From an uncultured Desulfovibrio sp. (GTDB taxonomy: Bacteria > Desulfobacterota > Desulfovibrionia > Desulfovibrionales > Desulfovibrionaceae), in the NCBI GenBank assembly GCA_900546145.1, contig URBN01000015.1:1-53217 (forward strand): a DNA stretch of 53,217 nucleotides, written 5' to 3'. Every line of letters starts with the position of its first letter. The stretch's first letter is position 1. Below the pieces are notes generated by a model, which searched no databases, was not told the origin of the DNA, and saw only the letters and a list, made by a program, of their open reading frames with translations. The translations under genes were made by a program, and so were the position numbers. Shown piece after piece: positions 25,671 to 35,500 of this stretch.

Positions 25671-26558
25671 ATGAACGCACAGACAGTGAAGGCTCATCTG
25701 GCCGAACGCGGAAAACTCGTTGAAGAGCACCTCAGGGGCTGCGTTGCCGACCCGGGGACGCCGGAACGCCTCAGGGAGGCCATGCTCTACAGTCTCCTTG
25801 CCGGAGGCAAGCGTTTACGGCCCGTACTCTGCCTCACCGCGGCCTCGCTTTTTGGGGCAGATCCAAAAGATGTTCTGCCCTTTGCCTGCGGTATAGAGAT
25901 GGTGCATACCTATTCTCTCATCCACGATGACCTTCCGGCCATGGACGATGACGATCTGCGCCGCGGCCGTCCCTCCAATCACAAAGCTTTTGACGAGGCC
26001 ACGGCCATTCTCGCCGGCGACGCCCTGCAGTCCGATGCCTTCCTCTGCATGACAACCTGCCCGCTTCCCGCAGACCGGGTCCTCAGGGCCGTGCACGAAT
26101 TCGCCGCCGCGGCCGGATCCTTCGGCATGGCGGGCGGTCAGGAACTCGATATGATTGCCACGGGACGCCGTATTTCCCTGGAGGACCTCAGGCATCTGCA
26201 CGCCCTCAAGACGGGCGCCATTCTCCGCGCCTCGGTCACCTGCGGCGCCATACTTGCCGGCGCGGACAGCGGCAGCCTTGAGAAACTGGGCGTTTTCGGA
26301 TCCGAGCTCGGCGTGGCCTTCCAGATTGCCGACGACATCCTCGACGTGGTTTCCGACACGGCCACGCTGGGCAAGCCGGCCGGTTCGGACGAAGAAGAAG
26401 ACAAGAATACGTATCCCGCCCTGGTGGGTCTGGACAGGAGCCGCGCCCTGGCCAGGCAGCATGCTGACAGCGCCATAGCCGCTATTCGCGATCTGGGCGG
26501 CGCTGACGCCGATTTCCTGCGCGGACTCGCCGTGTTCACGGTTGAAAGAGTGAAGTAG
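25671..26558 (+). CDS. ispA: (2E,6E)-farnesyl diphosphate synthase family
   Basis: A 295-residue short-chain polyprenyl synthase that condenses IPP with DMAPP/GPP. The first aspartate-rich motif is in IHDDLPAMDDDDLRRGRPS (about 83-101) and the second in AFQIADDILDVVSD (about 218-231); GGKRLRP (about 43-49) binds IPP. The four to five residues before the first motif lack bulky aromatics, fitting a C15-C20 product. It sits between xseB and dxs, the classical bacterial order. Confidence 0.95.
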   Translation: MNAQTVKAHLAERGKLVEEHLRGCVADPGTPERLREAMLYSLLAGGKRLRPVLCLTAASLFGADPKDVLPFACGIEMVHTYSLIHDDLPAMDDDDLRRGRPSNHKAFDEATAILAGDALQSDAFLCMTTCPLPADRVLRAVHEFAAAAGSFGMAGGQELDMIATGRRISLEDLRHLHALKTGAILRASVTCGAILAGADSGSLEKLGVFGSELGVAFQIADDILDVVSDTATLGKPAGSDEEEDKNTYPALVGLDRSRALARQHADSAIAAIRDLGGADADFLRGLAVFTVERVK

Positions 26559-26563
26559 AAATA

Positions 26564-28471
26564 ATGGATAACAAAACACCTCTGCTTGAGAGACTGAACG
26601 GCCCCGACGATCTCAGGGGCCTGACCAACGCGGAACTGGAGCGCCTCGCCACGGAAACGAGGGAGCGCATCATTGAGGTCTGTTCCAGAAACGGCGGGCA
26701 TCTGGCCCCGTCTCTGGGCACAGTGGAACTGACACTGGCCCTGCTTTCTACCTTTGATCTTTCGCGGGACAAGCTGGTCTGGGACGTGGGGCATCAGAGC
26801 TACGCCTACAAGATTCTCACCGGACGCAACAGGGCCTTCGACACCCTGCGCCAGAAGGACGGCCTGGCGGGGTTCCCGCGCATGAGCGAGAGCCCGTATG
26901 ACTTTTTCGGCGTGGGGCATTCCTCGACTTCCATTTCAGCGGCCCTCGGCATGGCTACGGCCCGCGATCTCAAAGGGCTCGACAACCACGTCATCGCTGT
27001 TATCGGCGATGGCGCGCTGACCGGCGGCGAGGCCTTTGAGGGCCTGAATCTCGCCGGGCATCTCGGCAAGCGCCTTATCGTGGTGCTCAACGACAACGAG
27101 ATGTCCATCGCTCCCAATGTGGGCGCCATTTCCCGTTTCCTATCGCGCAACCTGTCGCGGCGCTGGTTCAGGCAGACGCGCAAGGACGTTCTGTCCTTCC
27201 TGCGCACCATCCCGCGCATCGGCGGCAATCTGGCGACGCTGGCCGAGCGCGGCGAGTACAGCTTCAAATCCTTCTTTACCCCGGGCATGCTTTTCGAGGC
27301 TTTCCGTTTCGCCTATATCGGTCCGGTGGACGGTCACGACATTCCGGCCCTGCGCCATCACCTCGAAATGGCGGCTGCCGTGGAAGACGGTCCCGTCCTT
27401 CTGCATGTGCACACCAAGAAGGGCCACGGTTTCGCGCCTGCGGAGAAGGATCCGACCCATTATCACGGCGTCGGTCATTTTGATCCCGAAACGGGCATGT
27501 TCCTGCCCAAGAAGAGTACGGCGCCGAGCTTCACCAGCGTGTTCGGGAAGGCTGCCGTGGAACTCGGGAAGAAGGACAGCCGCATCGTGGCCATCACGGC
27601 GGCCATGCCCGACGGCACGGGAACCATCTATTTTCAGAAGGCCAGACCGGATCATTTCTTCGACGTGGGCATCTGCGAGCAGCACGCGGTGACCTTTGCT
27701 GCGGGCCTCGCGAGCCAGGGCGCCAGGCCGCTCGTGTGCATCTATTCCACCTTCCTGCAGCGGGCCTACGATCAGGTAGTTCATGACGTCTGCCTGCAGA
27801 ACCTGCCCGTGGTTTTCTGCATCGACAGGGCCGGTCTCGTGGGCGAGGACGGCGCCACGCACCAGGGCGTGTTCGACGTGGCCTATCTCAGGCATATCCC
27901 CAACATGCACTGCCTCGCCCCGCGCGATGAGGACATGCTGGTGCGCTGCCTGACCACGGCCGTGGCTCTGGGAAAACCCTGCTCCGTGCGCTATCCGCGC
28001 GGCGCGGCCTATGGCGTGGAAGTTCAGCCGGATCCAAAGCCTCTGCCGTACGGGAAGGGCGAGATCGTCCAGGAAGGCGAGAAGGTCGCCATCCTGGCCC
28101 TGGGAAGCCGTCTCCACGCGGCCTGCGACGCGGCGGACGAGGTGCATATGCGTCTCGGCTTTATGCCCCTTGTCTTCGATCCTATCTGGATCAAGCCCCT
28201 GCCCGAAGAGCAGATCGCGGACATTTTCCGCCGCTTCGACAAAATCCTCACCGTTGAGGAGAGCTCGCTCGCGGGCGGCTTCGGGTCCGCCGTGCTGGAA
28301 TACGCCAGTGATCACGGCCTTCTCGCCGGAAAGACGGTGAAGCGCCTCGGCGTGCCGGACCGGTTCATCGAGCATGCGTCACAGGCCCAGCAGCGTCATG
28401 AGCTCGGTCTTGACGTGGAAGGCATCTACAGGGCCGTGGAAGAGCTCGCGGGCGGAACAGAAACGGCATGA
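26564..28471 (+). CDS. dxs: 1-deoxy-D-xylulose-5-phosphate synthase
   Basis: A 635-residue thiamine-diphosphate enzyme that makes DXP from pyruvate and glyceraldehyde-3-phosphate, the entry step of the MEP pathway. It has the DXS markers GGHLAPSLG (about 44-52), DVGHQSYAYKILTGR, the ThDP motif GDGALTGGEAFEGLNLAG (about 149-166), VLNDNEMSI, and in the pyrimidine domain DVGICEQHAVTFAAG (about 366-380). It starts 5 bases after ispA with no strong ribosome binding site, so translation is probably coupled. It is the last gene of the operon. Confidence 0.97.
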   Translation: MDNKTPLLERLNGPDDLRGLTNAELERLATETRERIIEVCSRNGGHLAPSLGTVELTLALLSTFDLSRDKLVWDVGHQSYAYKILTGRNRAFDTLRQKDGLAGFPRMSESPYDFFGVGHSSTSISAALGMATARDLKGLDNHVIAVIGDGALTGGEAFEGLNLAGHLGKRLIVVLNDNEMSIAPNVGAISRFLSRNLSRRWFRQTRKDVLSFLRTIPRIGGNLATLAERGEYSFKSFFTPGMLFEAFRFAYIGPVDGHDIPALRHHLEMAAAVEDGPVLLHVHTKKGHGFAPAEKDPTHYHGVGHFDPETGMFLPKKSTAPSFTSVFGKAAVELGKKDSRIVAITAAMPDGTGTIYFQKARPDHFFDVGICEQHAVTFAAGLASQGARPLVCIYSTFLQRAYDQVVHDVCLQNLPVVFCIDRAGLVGEDGATHQGVFDVAYLRHIPNMHCLAPRDEDMLVRCLTTAVALGKPCSVRYPRGAAYGVEVQPDPKPLPYGKGEIVQEGEKVAILALGSRLHAACDAADEVHMRLGFMPLVFDPIWIKPLPEEQIADIFRRFDKILTVEESSLAGGFGSAVLEYASDHGLLAGKTVKRLGVPDRFIEHASQAQQRHELGLDVEGIYRAVEELAGGTETA

Positions 28472-28474
28472 GCC

Positions 28475-28503
28475 TTGCGGAGCTCCCTGTTTGAGCATAT
28501 ATA
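28475..28503 (+). promoter_or_regulatory. promoter of ychF
   Basis: TTGCGG (28475-28480) and TATATA (28498-28503) are 17 bases apart, 39 bases before the ychF start. Confidence 0.65.
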
Positions 28504-28542
28504 CCCGGCTCTGTTCGGGAAAAAATTCCCTCTGGAGAAGAC

Positions 28543-29643
28543 ATGTCGCTCAGTATTGGTATCGTCGGCCTGCCCAACGTGGGCAAGTCCACTCTTTTCA
28601 ACGCCCTGACCAAGGCCCAGAACGCCCAGGCCGCCAACTATCCTTTCTGCACCATCGAGCCCAACAAGGCCACTGTTACCGTGCCGGACGCCCGTGTAGA
28701 CGCGCTGACGGCCAAGGCCAAGCCTAAAAAAACCATTTATGCCTTCGTCGATTTCATCGACATCGCCGGCCTCGTCAAGGGCGCGAGCAAGGGTGAGGGA
28801 CTGGGCAACCAGTTCCTGGCCAACATCCGCGAATGCGCCGCTATCATCGAGGTGGTGCGCTGCTTCGAGGACGAGAACATCACCCACGTGGACGGCTCCA
28901 TCGATCCGCTGCGCGACATCTCGACTATTGAGACGGAGCTTCTTCTGGCCGACCTCGATACGGCCCAGAAGCGTCTCGAGAAGCTGACCAAGCTCTCCAA
29001 GGGCAGCAAGGACGCCAAAGCCGCGGTGCCGGTCATGGAAGCACTCGTTAAGCACCTTGACGCCGGCAGCATGGCCTCCACGTTCGAACGTCCCGCTGAT
29101 GACGAATACTTCGATACCGTGTGGAAGGAAATGGGCCTTCTCACGGGCAAGCCCATCATCTACTGCGCCAACGTGGACGAGGCCGGCATCGGCGGCAACG
29201 ACTTCTCGAAGAAGGTGGAGCAGTACGCCGCAGAGCACCATTCCGGCTTTGCCGTGATCTGCGCCCAGATCGAGGAAGAGCTGCAGGGCCTCTCCGACGA
29301 GGAGCAGAAGGAAATGCTGGCCTCCTACGGCATCGAGCACAGCGGCCTTGAGAACATCATCCGCACGGGCTACGACACCCTCGGCCTGTGCAGCTACTTC
29401 ACCGCCGGCCCCGACGAAGTCAGGGCCTGGACCATCCACAAGGGCTGGAAAGCTCCCCAGGCCGCCGGCGTTATCCATACGGACTTCGAAAAGGGCTTCA
29501 TCCGCGCCGAAGTGATTTCCTACAACGACTACATGAGCCACGCGAGCGAGGCGGACTGCCGCGCCGACGGTGTGCTGCGCACGGAAGGCAAGGACTACGT
29601 GGTGCAGGACGGCGACGTCATGCACTTCCTGTTCAACGTCTAG
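28543..29643 (+). CDS. ychF: redox-regulated ATPase YchF (Obg-like)
   Basis: A 366-residue TRAFAC NTPase. Walker A is GLPNVGKST (about 8-16), G3 is DIAGLVKGASKGEG, and the usual G4 NKxD is altered to CANVDE, the mark of YchF/OLA1 proteins that prefer ATP. A coiled insert (about 130-200) and a C-terminal TGS domain follow. It binds ribosomes and affects oxidative stress responses in other bacteria. It has its own promoter and a bidirectional terminator. Confidence 0.97.
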   Translation: MSLSIGIVGLPNVGKSTLFNALTKAQNAQAANYPFCTIEPNKATVTVPDARVDALTAKAKPKKTIYAFVDFIDIAGLVKGASKGEGLGNQFLANIRECAAIIEVVRCFEDENITHVDGSIDPLRDISTIETELLLADLDTAQKRLEKLTKLSKGSKDAKAAVPVMEALVKHLDAGSMASTFERPADDEYFDTVWKEMGLLTGKPIIYCANVDEAGIGGNDFSKKVEQYAAEHHSGFAVICAQIEEELQGLSDEEQKEMLASYGIEHSGLENIIRTGYDTLGLCSYFTAGPDEVRAWTIHKGWKAPQAAGVIHTDFEKGFIRAEVISYNDYMSHASEADCRADGVLRTEGKDYVVQDGDVMHFLFNV

Positions 29644-29663
29644 GTCTGTCAGGAATTTCTGAC

Positions 29664-29703
29664 AAAAAAAGCGGGTCTTCCCTGTCCGAGAAGATCCGCT
29701 TTT
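29664..29703. terminator. bidirectional terminator
   Basis: AAAGCGGGTCTTC (29668-29680) pairs with GAAGATCCGCTTT (29690-29702), one G-T pair. TTTT follows on + and seven T on the minus strand, serving ychF and the radical SAM gene. Confidence 0.87.
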
Positions 29704-29726
29704 CTGATCTGAAGAAGGGGAGCGTC

Positions 29727-30671
29727 TCAGTCGTGGCGCTGTTCCGCCAGGAAATAATACGTGCCGTCCCCGCGTTCCTCCTCACGGAGCACGCCCTTTT
29801 CCTTCAGGGAGGCGATGAGGCGGGAAGAGAGGCCGCTGCTGATGCCGAGGCCCACGGCCGCGCCGTCCACGGTGCTCGGGTGGCGTTCGATGAGATCGCG
29901 CATATCCTCTTCCGTGGCCGTGCGTCCGCTTTCCGTGTGTTTTTCCGGGAAGGAAGCGATGATCTCGCAGCGGCCTGGCATGCGGCCGCGGATTTCCTCG
30001 AGCCGGGCCATGGAGAGGGGCTTTACGCTGCTGTCAGCCGGCGGCCGGCACACGGAATTGAGCTGGATGCGTTCGATGTGCCGGAGTTTCGCGGCCTGCG
30101 CGGCCAGGGCAGCTATGTCCTCTTCTGAGTCGTTGAGTCCCTGCGCCAGCAGAATTTCCAGCCATATCCGGCCGCGGTACACATTGCAGAAGCGGGTGAG
30201 GCCTTCAAGGATCACGTCAAGCGGCATGTTCCCGGCCGGGCGGTTGATGCGTTCGGCCGTGGCGGGCAGGGCCGCGTCCATGGACGGGCTCACGATGTCG
30301 GCCAGGGCGAGATCTTCGATGACGTCCGGCATCCAGAGCAGGGAGGCGTTGGTGAACACGGCCACGGGTACGTCGGTCATCTGCTTGATGCCGTGGATCA
30401 TGTCCCCGAGCTCCTCATTGAGGGTGGGTTCACCGGACCCCGCAAAGCTGATGACATCGGGTTTGTCCGTCCTGAGGAAGCGCTCCAGTTCGGAGAGAAC
30501 GTCGGAACAGGACACCCAGCTGCCGCGATCTATGGTGTGCACCGTGGTGTGCCCGAGCTGGCAGTAGACGCAGTCGTAGGAACAGGTCTTGAAAGGAATA
30601 ATGTCGACGCCGAGCGAGCGTCCGAGGCGCCGCGAGGGCACAGGTCCGTAAATATACTTGTAAGGCTGCAT
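29727..30671 (-). CDS. radical SAM protein with C-terminal winged helix
   Basis: A 314-residue radical SAM protein of the COG0731-like group. The cluster motif is C-x3-C-x2-C in FKTCSYDCVYCQLG (about 28-41), preceded by the family's GPVPSRRLGRSLGVDIIP. GSGEPTLN (about 82-89) is the GGE-type SAM motif. The last 70 residues (ATEEDMRDLIERHP...RGDGTYYFL) look like a winged helix-turn-helix that may bind nucleic acid. Start at 30671 follows AGGAGG. Function of this subgroup is unknown; the name 'wyosine-like' seen in databases is only by fold. Confidence 0.85.
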   Translation of the reverse strand: MQPYKYIYGPVPSRRLGRSLGVDIIPFKTCSYDCVYCQLGHTTVHTIDRGSWVSCSDVLSELERFLRTDKPDVISFAGSGEPTLNEELGDMIHGIKQMTDVPVAVFTNASLLWMPDVIEDLALADIVSPSMDAALPATAERINRPAGNMPLDVILEGLTRFCNVYRGRIWLEILLAQGLNDSEEDIAALAAQAAKLRHIERIQLNSVCRPPADSSVKPLSMARLEEIRGRMPGRCEIIASFPEKHTESGRTATEEDMRDLIERHPSTVDGAAVGLGISSGLSSRLIASLKEKGVLREEERGDGTYYFLAEQRHD

Positions 30672-30840
30672 GAAGACCTCCTTCGCGCGGCTTTTCCGCC
30701 GGCTGTGCGGCACTCTTCCACAAAAAGACAGCCGTGGCAATCGCGCCGGAAAAGAAACGTGACCTGCCGCACGCAATCCCTCTGCGGATCTGGACGGAAT
30801 CCCTCCGAATGCTTAAAAAATGGGGCAGGAGGCAGAGAGC

Positions 30841-31728
30841 ATGCGCAATCCCATTCCCCGCGTTGTGACCATCCACGATATTTCCGGCATAGGACGGACG
30901 AGCCTGACTGCGGCCATCCCCGTCCTTTCCAGCATGGGTATACAGCCCGTGCCGCTTCCCACGGCCGTTCTTTCCACGCAGACGGTGGGGACGACGGGCT
31001 TCACGTTTCTCGACCTCACGCAGAATATGAAGGATATGCTCGATCACTGGATCGCGCGCGGCGACAGATTCGAGGGCGTGTACTCGGGCTTTATGGCCTG
31101 CCCCGAACAGATGGATACCGTGGCCCGCTGCATTGAGACGTGCATGCTGAAAGGCGGCCTCGCCGTGGTGGATCCCGTTCTCGGGGAGGACGGACAGCTT
31201 ATTCCGACCATGACCGCGGACATGGTGCGCCGCATGCGCTGGCTTATAGGCAGGGCGGATGTCATAACGCCCAACTACACGGAAGTCTGTCTGCTTCTGG
31301 ATGTGCCCTATGACCGCGAGCCCGACATGGACCTCCTCAAAGGATACCTGAGGGAGCTTTCCCTCATGGGGCCCGGCGTGGTCGTGGGAACGAGCATGCC
31401 CCTGACGAAAAATCCCCTCGGCGAATGGGAGTATTCCTCCATCCTCGCGTACGAAAAAAGCATCGACAAGTTCTGGCGGCTCGACTGCTCCTACCTGCCA
31501 GCCCATTATCCCGGCACGGGCGACATTTTCGCGAGCGTGCTCACGGGCTCGCTCCTTCTCGGCTCCTCCCTGTCCCTCGCCATCGACAAGGCCGAACAGT
31601 TCGACACGCTCTGCGTGCGCGATACGTACGGCCAGGACAGGGACACCACGGAGGGCGTGCTTCTCGAGCGCTACCTGCCCTCTCTGCGCATGCCCCTGCC
31701 GGGCTGCCGCTGCGTGCTCGTGAACTAG
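30841..31728 (+). CDS. pdxY: pyridoxal/pyridoxamine kinase family
   Basis: A 295-residue ribokinase-type kinase of vitamin B6 salvage, phosphorylating pyridoxal or pyridoxamine. Motifs: IHDISGIGRTS at the N-terminus, VVDPVLGEDG (about 112-121), ITPNYTEVCLLL (about 142-153) and the anion-hole/catalytic YPGTGDIFASVL (about 221-232). Start at 30841 (MRNPIPR) is set by AGGAGG 8 bases upstream; an ATG at 30820 is less likely. It is a single gene with its own terminator. Confidence 0.9.
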   Translation: MRNPIPRVVTIHDISGIGRTSLTAAIPVLSSMGIQPVPLPTAVLSTQTVGTTGFTFLDLTQNMKDMLDHWIARGDRFEGVYSGFMACPEQMDTVARCIETCMLKGGLAVVDPVLGEDGQLIPTMTADMVRRMRWLIGRADVITPNYTEVCLLLDVPYDREPDMDLLKGYLRELSLMGPGVVVGTSMPLTKNPLGEWEYSSILAYEKSIDKFWRLDCSYLPAHYPGTGDIFASVLTGSLLLGSSLSLAIDKAEQFDTLCVRDTYGQDRDTTEGVLLERYLPSLRMPLPGCRCVLVN

Positions 31729-31734
31729 CTTTTT

Positions 31735-31756
31735 GGGGGGAACGGCCCCCGTTTTT
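31735..31756 (+). terminator. terminator of the pyridoxal kinase gene
   Basis: GGGGG (31736-31740) pairs with CCCCC (31746-31750) across a 5-base loop, followed by GTTTTTG. Confidence 0.7.
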
Positions 31757-31829
31757 GTCTGCCCGGACCCTGAAAAAAAGGACTCCGTGTCCGTGGCTGG
31801 CCGTACCAGCCCTGCAAAAGCCGCTTTCC

Positions 31830-31858
31830 TTGACAGTGGAAACCGGCAAAAGTAAACT
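31830..31858 (+). promoter_or_regulatory. promoter of the VTT-fusion-phosphorylase operon
   Basis: Perfect TTGACA (31830-31835) and TAAACT (31853-31858) are exactly 17 bases apart. The start codon is 118 bases downstream, after a GC-rich leader. Confidence 0.75.
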
Positions 31859-31976
31859 CTTTCTGGACTTTTTTGAGACGAAAAACGTCCGGGCTGAACG
31901 GCTGCGTTTTTTCCGTTTCCGCCGCACGGCCGGCGCTGACCGGCCCCGGGACAGGGAACGGCACAAAAGAGAGAAT

Positions 31977-32555
31977 ATGGAAGAATTACTGGCTCTGCAT
32001 TCCTTTGCAGCCACCTGGGGGTGGCTTGCCCTGCCTCTTTCCTGCTGCCTCATGTTTCTTTCGGCGTTTATGCTCCCCATCCCGGCAGCGCTTCTCACTG
32101 TCGTGAACTGCAGCTGCTTCGGCCTTGTGCCCGGCCTTCTGCTTTCCTGGGGATGCTCCGTTATCGGAGCCGGGTTCGCCTTCCTTCTCTCCCGCTGCGT
32201 TGGGCAGCGTTTCGTCCTGCGCTTTGTCTCGGATAAAAACATCGAACGCGCCGAGTCGTTCATGCTGCGCCACGGGAAGGGGAGTATCTTCCTCGCCCGC
32301 GCGCTTCCCTGCGTGCCCTTCGGGCTGGTGAGCTACGCCGCCGGCCTGACCAGCGTCCGGTTCATCCCGTATTTCCTTTCCACTGCGGCCGGAAAAATTT
32401 TCCCGACCCTCCTTTACGGCCTGCTCGGCAGTGCCCTTCTGACGCTCCCTCCGGCGGTTCTTCCCGCCGCCTGCGCCGCGATCTGCCTGCCCTTTCTTGT
32501 CTTTTTCGTCCTGCGCAGGCTGCACCGCAAACGCCTAGCCTATTGTGAGGAGTAA
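31977..32555 (+). CDS. TVP38/TMEM64 (VTT-domain) membrane protein
   Basis: A 192-residue protein of the DedA-related VTT family. It has about five hydrophobic stretches, the FLPIPAALLTVV-like segment MLPIPAALLTVVNCSCFG, and the conserved motif FLARALPCVPFGLVSYAAGLTS that ends with GLTSVRFIPYFLSTAAGKIFP. VTT proteins may act as lipid scramblases or as partners of oxidoreductases in metalloid and mercury clusters. The start at 31977 has only a weak AGAGAG site. Its stop overlaps the ATG of the next gene by one base, so it is coupled to the large fusion protein, whose own N-terminus is a second VTT-like domain. Confidence 0.82.
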   Translation: MEELLALHSFAATWGWLALPLSCCLMFLSAFMLPIPAALLTVVNCSCFGLVPGLLLSWGCSVIGAGFAFLLSRCVGQRFVLRFVSDKNIERAESFMLRHGKGSIFLARALPCVPFGLVSYAAGLTSVRFIPYFLSTAAGKIFPTLLYGLLGSALLTLPPAVLPAACAAICLPFLVFFVLRRLHRKRLAYCEE

Positions 32556-35500
32556 TGCTCCAGCGTTACACCAGACCCCTCTGTTTTCTTGCCCTTGTCG
32601 CGGGCATCGCCATTTTCGCCGCAGCCACGGGCTGCGGTGATTCCGTTCTTGATCCCGCTGTTCTGGAACGCTTCCGCCTCTACGCCGGCCACTCTCCTTT
32701 CTCCGCCGGACTGCTGCTGCTCTTCGGCCTGCCTGCGGGCATGGTCTTCTTTCTCCTTCCCCAGAGCGCGGCAGCTGCTTTCTCCTCTTCCTATTTCGGC
32801 CTCTTCGCCGGCACCATCCTTTTCACGTTTGAGCTGCTCCTGGCAGCTCTGTTGCTTTTCGCCTGCTCCCGCGTGCTCCTGCGTCCCGCTCTCCGCGAAT
32901 TTCTCCAGAACCGGACCGGCTCTCCCCTTGATCCCTTACCCGGGCTGGCGCTGCCGCTGCCCTTCGAATCGCTTCTTCTTCTGGAGACGTTTCTCTTCTT
33001 TCTGGCCTTTCTGCCCGCCGGATTCACCGGCTTCGTGCTCGGCCTGACCTCCATTCGCCCCAAGGCCTTCGCCATGGCGGCCGTTCCCATGCTCTTTCTG
33101 CGCGCAGCCGTGGAATGCGCGGCTCCGGCGCACTGGACCGGCGGCGCGTCCGCGCTCCTTTCCGTTATCGGCATCCTGCTTTTTCTGCTTTTTGTCTGGT
33201 GGCTCTTCCTCCTCTTCAGAAAGCGCGTGCACAAGGACGTGATGGACGGCACAGCCAGGCGCCGTGTGCCCCTGGTCCGCCAGCGCGAGGAGGCTCAGCT
33301 CACGGAAAAGAAGCTGCGCACCAATGCCATCGTCGCCGAGATGAACCGTCCCGACATTGATGACAGTCTGGCTGTCCAGACGGAGCTTCCCGTCAGCGAA
33401 ACGATGGTGGTCTGTGTCCGTGACGCTTCCTGTTCCGACCCGGACGTGGAAAAGCTCATCATGGACGAGGCCGGACACCTTGGCGCGCGCGCCGTTTCCT
33501 GCACGCTGGCGCCCACGCCCGAGTACGCCGAGACGCCCGTTGAGGACGGATTTGCCGGCCACGGGCGCGTCCGGGATCTGGATGAGGTCTTTCTGCGCGC
33601 CTTCCATGAAGGCGCCGGCATCGTGCTTGCCGTGCGCGCCAGCACGCCCCTCGTGCGCGAATCCATCCTGCGCCGCGCTCTCCTGCGGCTCACCCGGTGT
33701 TCCGCCGTGCTCGGCCCTTCCGCGGGCGGATATTACCTCATCGGCCTGCGCCGTATGGCCCGCGCGGGGCAGGGGACCCTGACCCGCTACGAACCCGGCC
33801 TGCTTGCCGGCCGCGGCTTTTCCGGGGAGCTGTCCTTCGCTCTGGCCGGCTTCTGCCGCAGGCCCGAGAAGCTGCCGCTTCTTCCTGATGCCTCCGATCT
33901 CACCAAGCCCCTCGTTTCCGTCATCATTCCCTCCCTGGACAGCGCTGACAGTATAGCCGGCTCAGTGAAGTCCGCCTGCCAGGGGCCGTGGACAGAATGC
34001 TTCGTGGCCGATGGCGGCAGTAAGGACGACACGGCCTCCCTCGCCAGCCAGGCCGGCGCCGAGGTCATTGCCGTGCGCGGCGGCGAGGCCGAGCGCCTCA
34101 ACGAGGCGGCCCGTGCCGCCCGCGGCCAGATCCTGCTTTTCCTTGAGTCAGGCTCTCTCCTTCCACGCGGATACGAGGCCGAGGCCTGGGAAACGCTGCA
34201 GACCGCGGACTGCCGGCTCGGCGCTTTCAGCCTGCCTGATCACGTTTCCGCGTTCCGGCGCGCGCTCCTCTGGGCGGGCAACAGCATCCTGCGTACCAGC
34301 GCCTTCGGCCGCCTCAGCCTCAGACAGGGCATTTTCATGTCCCAGGAAGATTTCCGCAGCGTCGGAGGCTTCTCCGTCAAGGTTGGAGAGGGCCGTGCCG
34401 TGCCCGAGCTTATCCGCCGGCTGTCCGCTCTCGGACGCACGGTCATACACAACGATCGTATTTCCTTCCCCAGCAGTGAGGAAGAGGAAAAGCCGGAAAG
34501 CATCGCCGACATGCTCGACAGTGCCGAGAATCACGTCCGCAGCTATCTGGGACGGAAATTCGCCAGAAAGACCCCTCCGCCCGATGAGAGCGACAGCGAT
34601 CTCGCGAAGCGCATCCGCTCCATGATTGCGCCCTGCGATCACTGCGGCGAGTGCACGCGCGTCTGCCCCATGCTCGCGCGTCACAGGATTGATCTCACCG
34701 GTATGGTGAAGGCGCCGCTTCTCGCATGGCACTGCTTCCTGTGCGGAACCTGCACGCGCAAATGCCCAGCCGGCATCGACGGCGTGGCCCTGTCCCAGGC
34801 CCTGCGTGACCAGTATGTGCGCCAGCACAGCGGCCGCATGGCCCGTCCCGGGCACACCCGCACCATCTGGTTCTCGAAGCACGTGCCCATTACCGCGAGT
34901 TACGCCAGAGAGGGAGAGAATCTCCTGCTTGATTCCGATTTCTGCGCCGCTTTTCCGAAGACCGCCGAGGCCCTCGCGAAGCTGGTTTTCACGAACGGCA
35001 CAGGTTTTGTCGTTGCCGATTCCGGCGCGCGCCTCGCTGTCCTCGGCATGGAAGAGGAAGCCCGGAAGAGCACGGAGCGCCTGCGCGGCGCCCTGAAGTC
35101 CAACAGGGTGAGCCGGCTTGTCACTATTTCCCCGTCCACGCACGCCTATCTGAAGAAGCATGGCTTTGACGTGGAGACCATTTACGAATTTTTCGGCCGC
35201 GTGAAGCCTGAAACCGTCATCAACGGTGGAGACTACGCCCTGTTTACGCCCTGCATGGACAGAAGCCACGAGGTCTTCGCCCTTGGTCTGGCTCAGTTCG
35301 TCAGTCCGGAGCCCATGCGTCTCGACAATATCCCCTGCTGCGGCGCGGGCGGCGAGGCCTCGGTTCTTGAACCCCAGCTCGCAGCCCAGATGAAGAAAGC
35401 CGTGCGGGAGTGCGGCAGGCCCGTTATCACGACCTGCACGGAGTGCGCTGCGGCCCTGGCCGGTGCCGGCTGCAATGTCTACCATTCCCTGACCCTTCTC

